Origin: Pedobacter sp. WC2423
GTDB lineage: Bacteria; Bacteroidota; Bacteroidia; Sphingobacteriales; Sphingobacteriaceae
DNA: 64,000 nucleotides
Reading direction: 5' to 3'
Assembly (NCBI RefSeq): GCF_040822065.1
Contig: NZ_CP162005.1
Span: 868,001-932,000 of the forward strand
Part shown: one piece after another, positions 54,282-61,473 of the stretch
Layout: the number at the start of each line of letters is the position of its first letter
How positions within the stretch are numbered: position 1 is the stretch's first letter
Program-made: the position numbers and the translations under genes
The notes under the pieces: model-generated
What the model saw: the letters and a program-made list of their open reading frames with translations, nothing else
Told to the model about the DNA's origin: nothing
The model's database searches: none

Positions 54282-56758
54282 TGCAACCAAATTTGACAAC
54301 CAATAACACCGAATACTTGCTCAGTAAAATTGCAGTTAGGATTACTGTAAAGTTTAAAGAAAGCATTTTGGTCACCACAAATACCGGGGGGAGCGGGGTA
54401 ATCTATTTCACTTCGGCTGATTGTAACTATTTATATGTTTTCACAGCACTCCATTGTATCTTTGGGCAAAGAGAGGTTATTGAGAATAAAAACGTTTACC
54501 ATCATGCCATAAGTGATATTGATTATGTTCTCGTAGAACACAATGAAAACCTTGCCACCAGCAGTTTCCGCGCACAGAAAGTTACAGCGCAAGATATTTT
54601 TATCCACCCCAAACGTGATTTCTGTATCTTAAAGGTTGACAAGAAGCTGATAGCCAATCGCACCGGTTTCCCAGAGATAGTCCTTCATTCTAATAAACGT
54701 GATTCAGGAAGTTTCAGGTCGGCTGGATTTCCAAATTCAAACAGGGATATTTACTCTCCACTTACTTATACTTTTTCCAGTTCTTCTCCCGATGGGATTA
54801 TTGTTATCCGATCAGAGGGCACAATACATTCCGACGGTGCAATTGATTTGATCAGTGGATACTCTGGTAGTGGATTGTTGCTGAGCAAGGGCCCGGTTCT
54901 GGTCGGGATTATTACGAAACTTGCCGATGAGTCTGCCCTTGCAAACAATATTCACGCACTGGATTTGAGCTTTGTAGATATAAATAAGATTCTCTTAGAA
55001 GTAGATGAAAACCTAGAAGAGGTTAACTATACAAATAATGCAAAAAAAATCATAGTTGATGAACAGGAAAATCTCATTGATCTAAGCCGCATAGAGGTTA
55101 ATGGTGTTCATCTCGATATTTGGAAAGCTGTAGGTAACATCAAGAGCGATATAAATGACGACTGGTTCCAGGATCCAGTCAGGTTTGCGGATATGCTTTA
55201 TTCGGGGACAATTTACCAGATTATCCAAGATAATATCGTTGATGGAAGCTACGTACCTCAAGCTCCGGAAATATATACCGTTCCAAAAGAAGGGTTTACG
55301 ACCAGACGCGCTGTGCAGAACAGTATAATTGACCGTGTAATCTATCAGGCGGTAACGGACGTGATTGCCCAAGAACTTGATCACATATTGATCAACACGG
55401 TATACTCCGCAAGATATAACTATGATAAAAGCAGTAACCACACTTATTTCTTTAACAATTCTGTAGAGCAATGGCAAAAATTCCAACATCAGATCTTAGA
55501 ATCGATAAACATAGAGAGTCCCTATCTTGTGGTGACCGACATCACTAATTACTATGACAACATCTCACTTGCGGCACTGAAAACAAAATTGGACGATCAT
55601 ATTTCTGATGTTAAAAATCCTGCAGAATATAGGAATGCTATTACGCTTCTTACCCAACTGATAGCTAAATGGCAGTCCAATATGGGGTATACAAGCAATG
55701 GCATCCCACAGAACCGGGATGCCTCTGCTTTTATTGCCAATCTTTTTATGGCGCACATCGACAGGCAGATGGTAGGGGAGTTTCCAAATTACTACCGGTT
55801 TATGGATGACATAAGAATTGTATGCGAGGACAAGTATCAGGCAAGGAAAGCACTTATGTCCTTGATAGATAAACTTTCGGAGATTGGTCTGAACCTAAAT
55901 TCGCAGAAAACCAATGTCTTAAACTGGTCGGATCCGGAAGAAAGGAAAAAAATAGAAGAATACACGCCCATAACCGATAGGCAGATAGACCAGATATGTA
56001 CGTTAAATAATTCAAATAAGCCTCGAGAACTTCAGATTGCGGTTGGCATGGTCAATGATCTATTTCATTACTCAGTGGAACATTATCAGGAGCTGGGTAG
56101 CCCGAAAAAATTCAGGTTTTCCATTGAGCGTTTACAGCGGTTTGCAAGGACGCCTGGGTTCCGCGATCTGATCAACTTTTCCGACATTGTTTCCGCTATC
56201 GCAAAATGGTTCGAGGACAGCCCCTGGCATGCGGAGACATACATACGCTTCCTGATGGCGATAGATAAAGATTATATAACCAAATCACTCTTGGATGTAC
56301 TGATTACCTCCATCACTGATCCGGGTAAAAACATCTACACATGGCAATCCTACTCAATATTTAAACTGCTTGCCTACCATAAAATTACAGACCCAGCGTT
56401 GTTGCTTTATGCGGAAAAGCTGATTACCAATTCCCAGGGAACTGAAAAAGCTCCAGAGGTTGCCGGGGCGTGCATTTATTTTGCCGCATTAAGCCCGGGC
56501 GCAGTGTCGATTATCAAACGTAGTTTTAATAAAGGCTTTTTCAATACCTATATTTCTCAACGAAGTGCTTTGTTATGCCTGGAGTCTGTTCCCCAGATCA
56601 ATCTTACTGCTGAGCTCGACAGGGGCCTAAAGACCGTTCACCAGAATGCTTACGTGGCCTTTTTGACAACTGGAAAAAAATCAGACCTGGTTTCCGGACC
56701 GGGTGAGATAAAATTAAAAGATATCCCAAGGGATCTACCATTATTTGTTTCTTTATGA
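54281..56758 (+). CDS. Trypsin-like protease - reverse transcriptase fusion
   Basis: An 825-residue protein. Residues 20-240 form a trypsin-like domain: His58 in FTALHC, Asp113 in RDFCILKV and Ser195 in GYSGSG give the full triad. Residues about 300-560 are a reverse transcriptase. Motif A has Asp420 in VVTDITNYYD, motif B is GIPQNRDASAFIANLFM, and the catalytic pair is Asp509-Asp510 in YYRFMDD (a Met in place of the Ala common in group II intron RTs). The last 260 residues are helical. No maturase or HNH domain follows, so it is not a group II intron protein. It resembles the unknown-group RTs used in phase-variable and phage-defence systems. It overlaps the MBL gene and, by ATGA, the polymerase gene. 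Confidence 0.87.
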   Translation: MQPNLTTNNTEYLLSKIAVRITVKFKESILVTTNTGGSGVIYFTSADCNYLYVFTALHCIFGQREVIENKNVYHHAISDIDYVLVEHNENLATSSFRAQKVTAQDIFIHPKRDFCILKVDKKLIANRTGFPEIVLHSNKRDSGSFRSAGFPNSNRDIYSPLTYTFSSSSPDGIIVIRSEGTIHSDGAIDLISGYSGSGLLLSKGPVLVGIITKLADESALANNIHALDLSFVDINKILLEVDENLEEVNYTNNAKKIIVDEQENLIDLSRIEVNGVHLDIWKAVGNIKSDINDDWFQDPVRFADMLYSGTIYQIIQDNIVDGSYVPQAPEIYTVPKEGFTTRRAVQNSIIDRVIYQAVTDVIAQELDHILINTVYSARYNYDKSSNHTYFFNNSVEQWQKFQHQILESINIESPYLVVTDITNYYDNISLAALKTKLDDHISDVKNPAEYRNAITLLTQLIAKWQSNMGYTSNGIPQNRDASAFIANLFMAHIDRQMVGEFPNYYRFMDDIRIVCEDKYQARKALMSLIDKLSEIGLNLNSQKTNVLNWSDPEERKKIEEYTPITDRQIDQICTLNNSNKPRELQIAVGMVNDLFHYSVEHYQELGSPKKFRFSIERLQRFARTPGFRDLINFSDIVSAIAKWFEDSPWHAETYIRFLMAIDKDYITKSLLDVLITSITDPGKNIYTWQSYSIFKLLAYHKITDPALLLYAEKLITNSQGTEKAPEVAGACIYFAALSPGAVSIIKRSFNKGFFNTYISQRSALLCLESVPQINLTAELDRGLKTVHQNAYVAFLTTGKKSDLVSGPGEIKLKDIPRDLPLFVSL

Positions 56759-58371
56759 AAGACCAGAAAAAATTCTTCATCAGCAGGCTTAGCAACAGTA
56801 ACGGCTTGGACCCAGCGACATATTATTCTTATTGCAACGGGGTATTCGAGACGCTATCCACAATTGATGCACTTTATACATCCAATACGACTCTGGTTTC
56901 CTTCGATTGGGATACACTGATCAATTGGTTGAGGATAAGAAAAGAAACCATGCCCATGAAAATAGAGGACCTGGAGCAAATGGCTAAGCAGGCCAGTGGA
57001 AAGAAAAAAGAAAACGGTCCGGGAAGTATCTGGACCATGGTTTCACCATTGTACGACGAATCAGAGCAAGAAGATCTGGCTAATGCTTCGCATGTTTATT
57101 ACGGAATGAACTCAGTGGACGAGGAGGAGGTTGAAAAACTATACCATCGCCTGCTGATTGCAATGTCTGATTGTTATAAAGCCTTAGTTGAGGAATTGAG
57201 GACCAAAACCGAGCTAGGCCGTTTTATAAAGGTTGAAAAACTGATACGGATTATCAATCTTGAACGGACTTATAAGGGCATTGCATTAAATACAACAAAT
57301 GTCGCAGACTGGATCGGTCTGTTGACCAGAGAAGTTTACCGTTTGCGTAATAGACTTCAGCTTGACTATAGGATCATATCGTTAACCGATCGCCAGACAA
57401 TTTTGAGAAGAATTGAAGAACATGCTAAAATAACAGATCTTGACAGCATAATAAGAGAAAAAGGTTATTACTATTTTTTGAAGGATTCATCAGCTAGGCA
57501 TGAACTCATTAAACTGTTGTACCTTGAAAAAAGAGCCACAGGAGATCTAAATGCATTGCTTTCAATCGGCGCACTGAATCCAAACCGAAAAAATATCCAT
57601 CCCTCGTACGATTCATTCGGTACCATTACCGCACGTACGATGGTAAGTAGTCCGAACCTACAGAACATGAGTAGGAAATATAGATCCATTGTTGCTGCCC
57701 ATGAAGGAAAGCGGTTGATTTATGTGGACTATGCCCAGTTCGAAGCTGGAATTTTAGCCAACGATGCTAATGACCCCCAATTAATTTCCGAATATAATGC
57801 CTCTGATATATATACAGAAATCGGTAACCGTATAGAGATTTCCAAATTTTTGACAGATCAGGAAAGCCAACGGAAATTCTGTAAAAGTCTGTTCTATAAA
57901 TACTCATACGGTATGGATATTAAAAAACACAGTAATGTCCTAAAAGATTTTAATTTATATGCCTGTAGAAATGAGCTCTCTCCACTTATTATCCAAGCGT
58001 TTAGCAAGTATGGGCAATTGGAACAGTACCGGAATAATATCAATGATCAGCTTTTAATTGAAGGTGCTATAGGTACCCATAATGGAAACTTCAGGTATAA
58101 ACTGGACAATGAAAATGATATTTCATGGGCCCTTAGCCAAAGAATCCAAGGCACCGCCTCATTGATATTAAAAAAAGCAATCATCAACCTGCGAAGCAAT
58201 CACCCCTCAATAGAATTTCTTTTGCCAATGCATGATGCTGCACTGTTCGAAGTACCGGAAGAAGAGTATGTCCAATCTATTTCGGTAATAAAAGAAGTTT
58301 TCATCAATGAGTTCAAACTGGAGTGCCCCAAAATCATTGCTGCTGCTAACATCAAGGATTTTGCAGAATGA
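56755..58371 (+). CDS. Family A DNA polymerase lacking exonuclease domains
   Basis: A 538-residue protein. The C-terminal half is a PolA palm and fingers. The TGR-like motif is ITARTMVSSPNLQNM, motif A has Asp325 in YVDYAQFE, the O-helix has Arg373, Lys377, Tyr381 and Tyr385-Gly386, and motif C has His493-Asp494 in MHDAALFEV. The usual HDE is HDA here. Tyr381 occupies the position of Phe667 in Taq polymerase, as in T7 polymerase. The N-terminal 250 residues are helical and show neither 3'-5' nor 5'-3' exonuclease motifs. Coupled by an ATGA overlap to the RT gene, it may make the second strand of the RT product. That role is inference; the polymerase signature is plain. Confidence 0.88.
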   Translation: MKDQKKFFISRLSNSNGLDPATYYSYCNGVFETLSTIDALYTSNTTLVSFDWDTLINWLRIRKETMPMKIEDLEQMAKQASGKKKENGPGSIWTMVSPLYDESEQEDLANASHVYYGMNSVDEEEVEKLYHRLLIAMSDCYKALVEELRTKTELGRFIKVEKLIRIINLERTYKGIALNTTNVADWIGLLTREVYRLRNRLQLDYRIISLTDRQTILRRIEEHAKITDLDSIIREKGYYYFLKDSSARHELIKLLYLEKRATGDLNALLSIGALNPNRKNIHPSYDSFGTITARTMVSSPNLQNMSRKYRSIVAAHEGKRLIYVDYAQFEAGILANDANDPQLISEYNASDIYTEIGNRIEISKFLTDQESQRKFCKSLFYKYSYGMDIKKHSNVLKDFNLYACRNELSPLIIQAFSKYGQLEQYRNNINDQLLIEGAIGTHNGNFRYKLDNENDISWALSQRIQGTASLILKKAIINLRSNHPSIEFLLPMHDAALFEVPEEEYVQSISVIKEVFINEFKLECPKIIAAANIKDFAE

Positions 58372-58516
58372 AACACCAAAAATATTTAATATAGATTTTT
58401 CACGGTGGCACCATTGTATAAATGTAAGCAGATAAATGAACAGATTGCATTGACTACATCTATCTACAAAGATTTCAATATTAATTCCGACATTAAGGCA
58501 ATTTTAATTTTGGATA

Positions 58517-58828
58517 ATGACCATTGAAGAAATAAATAATGCTAGCGAAGAGGTTTATCAAGATGAGCAATGGAAACCCCTGATTGACTTTTTCTGGGAT
58601 CGATACAATAAGCGGTACTTCGATCAAATCGAAGTTCTCCAGAAACATGAGGATTTCGAAATACGGAACAACTGTGGTTTTTTGATTGCCACCATCGATT
58701 GCATTCTTATTGAAACCTTAGTGTATATTATGATGAATGTGGTCACTCCATTTCGGGGCAAACTGTACACCCCCTTGGCTGCCATGTGTGGTAGCGAATG
58801 CTATTACAGCCAGGCCAAATATAATTAA
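58517..58828 (+). pseudogene. Probable 3'-truncated accessory gene of the RT operon
   Basis: A 103-residue ORF whose residues 1-75 (including IRNNCGFLIATIDCILIETL) look like the start of a helical protein family of about 200 residues that I associate with defence loci in Bacteroidota. The final 25 residues do not fit. The frame runs into unrelated sequence at about 58745, next to IS21-like debris, so the gene is probably cut short. It lies 145 bases after the polymerase gene and could be a fourth member of the system. Family assignment is from memory of the motif and is uncertain. Confidence 0.45.
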
Positions 58829-59463
58829 TTTCCCACAGGTGCGTTCTGTACCTGCTCCAATTCCAAGCCTTCTGTACTTTCACCATTTTGCGGTCATCAG
58901 CCCGCTATAGCGACAGATCATTGATCCCAAACACCAAATCGGGGTATCCAAAGCAATTTTTCAGAGGTTAGAGAAACCTGTTCCCTCGATTGATAAATAT
59001 TCTTCCGTATAGGCCAAAATAAACAACCACAGACGGCGTTCGCCCCCTGTCCTGACATAATCCCTTATTCAGTAATTTCCGGTATTTAAAAGCGCTGAAA
59101 ATCAGCCAAGTGACCACTTTGTAGCGTATTTAGTGTACACTTTGAAGCGTATTGGATGTTCAGTTTAATTGTACATTAACTGACCAGTTTTGACGAAACA
59201 TACACTATACAAAACAAACTACTTCAATTGTATTCATCTGATAGAATAATATTAGATCCTATTATTTGACCAATTAATAATTCCCAGAATGTTGCTTCTT
59301 TGATATTCCTTTGATGTTTTTTAATAAATCAATCGCTAAAGTTATAAAACTTATATGTTTGCGATTAATAATAATTTAACAATGATTTAAATATTACCTA
59401 ATTTTACAAGATCATCTCCAAAGATTTATTGTTATTGTGTTTACAAAAAATAATTCCATTGTA
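58829..59463. other. Junction with IS21-end-like repeats; upstream region of sigma gene
   Basis: No gene is recognised. At 59115-59153, two units CACTTTGxAGCGTATT are spaced 23 bases apart. This is the pattern of repeated transposase-binding units at IS21-family ends, but a complete end or transposase is absent. At 59354-59361, TATGTTTG fits the TAnnTTTG -7 element and could be the promoter of the sigma gene; no -33 partner is clear. Confidence 0.45.
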
Positions 59464-60042
59464 ATGATTTTGTATAGTAAACTTTCTGATGATGAATTGG
59501 CTGTCTTGCTCCGTGATGGTGATAAAACCGCATTCAGCGAAATCTACCATAGATACAAAGGAATCCTTCACGTTCATGCTTATAAAAAGCTAGGTGACTT
59601 CGAAGAAGCTAAAGATGTTATACAGGATTTATTTTCCACTTTATGGTTAAAGCATAAGGATATGCCGCTAACTACAAATATCTCTGGTTATCTATATATA
59701 ACGATCAGGAATAAGATATTTAATATAATTGCTCATAAAAAGGTAATATCAAAATATACGGATTCTATCACTAGCTTCATTGATGATAATAATTTCACTA
59801 CTGATTTGATCATGCGTGAAAAGGATCTGGCTAGCATCATAGAGAAGGAAATCAATGCATTGCCACCAAAAATGAGAGAAGTCTTTATTTTGAGCCGCAG
59901 AAAAAATATGAGCCATAAAGAGATTGCCAATACCCTGGGAGTCTCTGAACATACAGTGAAAAATCAGATAAAAAGTTCATTAAAGATTCTCAGAACAAAA
60001 CTAGGGTTGATTCTTTACCTAGCTCTGCTTTTAAAATTCTAA
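59464..60042 (+). CDS. RNA polymerase sigma factor, ECF (FecI-like Bacteroidota type)
   Basis: A 192-residue sigma factor from ATG 59464 (MILYSKLSDDEL); a GTG at 59437 would add nine residues. Region 2 includes DKTAFSEIYHRYKG and DFEEAKDVIQDLFSTLWLK; region 4 includes MREVFILSRRKNMSHKEIANTLGVSEHTVKNQI. It ends in a short hydrophobic tail (LILYLALLL), common in this Bacteroidota group. The anti-sigma gene follows 152 bases downstream and a SusC receptor after that, so it belongs to a trans-envelope signalling unit that senses uptake of a nutrient polymer. Confidence 0.93.
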   Translation: MILYSKLSDDELAVLLRDGDKTAFSEIYHRYKGILHVHAYKKLGDFEEAKDVIQDLFSTLWLKHKDMPLTTNISGYLYITIRNKIFNIIAHKKVISKYTDSITSFIDDNNFTTDLIMREKDLASIIEKEINALPPKMREVFILSRRKNMSHKEIANTLGVSEHTVKNQIKSSLKILRTKLGLILYLALLLKF

Positions 60043-60194
60043 TTATTTACTTTTCTTAATCGGATAGCTTAATCTTTGCCTATACAATGTTTTTATGATT
60101 GTGTTTGAGAAAATAAAATATTTTTTCAGCATGACTAGCCCTTTGCCATAGCGTTACCTGTCTTAGTTAAAATTAGAAAAAACAGCTGGGGCTT

Positions 60195-61355
60195 ATGAAT
60201 AAATCGGAATTAATCGAATTAATAAAGAAGTATAGTAATGGCACTTGTACTGAAGGTGAAAAAATACTGCTGGAATCCTGGTATAACAAATTTGAACTTA
60301 ATGATATTCCCCATTTAACAGAATTCCAATTTGAAGAAATCAACACTTCAGTTCCTAATATCATTGCTAACAAGAGAGAGAATAAGCTCTGGCCCCAAAT
60401 AGCTGCTGTAGCATCAATAATTATTTCAATCTGCATTTGGTTTTATTTTTATAAAAGCGTAGGTACTGTCCGAACTGAAATCACTTTTAAAAACGAAATC
60501 AGGCCAGGAAAGAATGGTGCTACGCTAACATTGGCAAATGGTAAGAATATTACCTTATCAAATGCTATAAACGGAATTCTTGCTAAAGAGGCGGGCGTAA
60601 AAATTACTAAGTCCACTGATGGACAACTTATTTATGAAGTTTCGAATTCCTCTTCTGATAATGGATGGGGGGAATTACACTATAATACTCTGACAACAGC
60701 CAGGGGCGAACAATATCAGGTGCGTTTGCCGGATAGTTCGATAGTATGGCTTAACGCTGCCTCAGCTCTCAAATACCCTTCATCTTTTGCGTCACTCAAA
60801 GACAGGGTAGTAGAGTTGAGCGGCGAAGCCTATTTTCAGGTAGCAAAGGATAAAAAACGTCCTTTTATCGTTTACAGCAGAGGTCAGAAAGTAAAAGTTC
60901 TGGGGACGCACTTCAATATCAATGGATACGATGATGAATTTTCTGTTCAAACCACTTTATTAGAGGGCTCTATTGAAGTGACCTCTAAAAAGGAGATAAA
61001 TCATCTATATCAGCGCGGAATAGCTGAAAATAAAACTGTAGTTATTAAACCTGGTCAACAGTCCCAAATCAGAAAAGGCCAGATTAAGATTTTAAGCAAT
61101 GTTGATCTGGACGACATTGTTGCATGGAAAGATGGATATTTTATTTTCAATGAAAATCTTAAGAGCATTATGAATAAGGTGGCAAGGTGGTATAATGTAG
61201 AAATTTTCTATAAAAATGAGCCAGACCCTAAGCTTGCTTTTCAAGGTAAAATTGCCAGAAGTAGAAGTCTAAGTGAAGTACTTGGAATTATGGAAAGAAC
61301 AGGAGCAGTAAACTTTAAAGTTGAAGGAAGGAGGGTTACAATTACGATAAATTAA
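60195..61355 (+). CDS. FecR-family anti-sigma factor
   Basis: A 386-residue protein. The cytoplasmic N-terminal domain (about 1-75, including CTEGEKILLESWYNKF) should bind the sigma factor. One membrane helix is at about 77-94, followed by a periplasmic FecR domain (TARGEQYQVRLPDSSIVWLNAASALKYP, then VLGTHFNINGYDDE) and a C-terminal DUF4974 domain ending in AVNFKVEGRRVTITI. It transmits the signal from the outer-membrane receptor's STN domain to the sigma factor encoded upstream. Length and domains are normal. Confidence 0.94.
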   Translation: MNKSELIELIKKYSNGTCTEGEKILLESWYNKFELNDIPHLTEFQFEEINTSVPNIIANKRENKLWPQIAAVASIIISICIWFYFYKSVGTVRTEITFKNEIRPGKNGATLTLANGKNITLSNAINGILAKEAGVKITKSTDGQLIYEVSNSSSDNGWGELHYNTLTTARGEQYQVRLPDSSIVWLNAASALKYPSSFASLKDRVVELSGEAYFQVAKDKKRPFIVYSRGQKVKVLGTHFNINGYDDEFSVQTTLLEGSIEVTSKKEINHLYQRGIAENKTVVIKPGQQSQIRKGQIKILSNVDLDDIVAWKDGYFIFNENLKSIMNKVARWYNVEIFYKNEPDPKLAFQGKIARSRSLSEVLGIMERTGAVNFKVEGRRVTITIN

Positions 61356-61473
61356 ATACTTAACTGTTAAGAATCCAAAAAATAAGCCAGAAGTGCTCGA
61401 AACACTGCTGGCTAAGTCTGGGTTCCGATAATAAAAATTTGAGATAGTTATCAACCTTAAACCAGAACTACAA

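Noticed and set aside
55082..55489. Antisense ORF of 135 codons opposite the protease-RT gene
   Set aside because: Lies opposite conserved RT sequence and shows no motif of its own.
54281..58371. RT as a CRISPR-associated or group II intron protein
   Set aside because: No cas1, no CRISPR repeats and no maturase or HNH domain; the protease fusion and PolA partner argue for a separate system.
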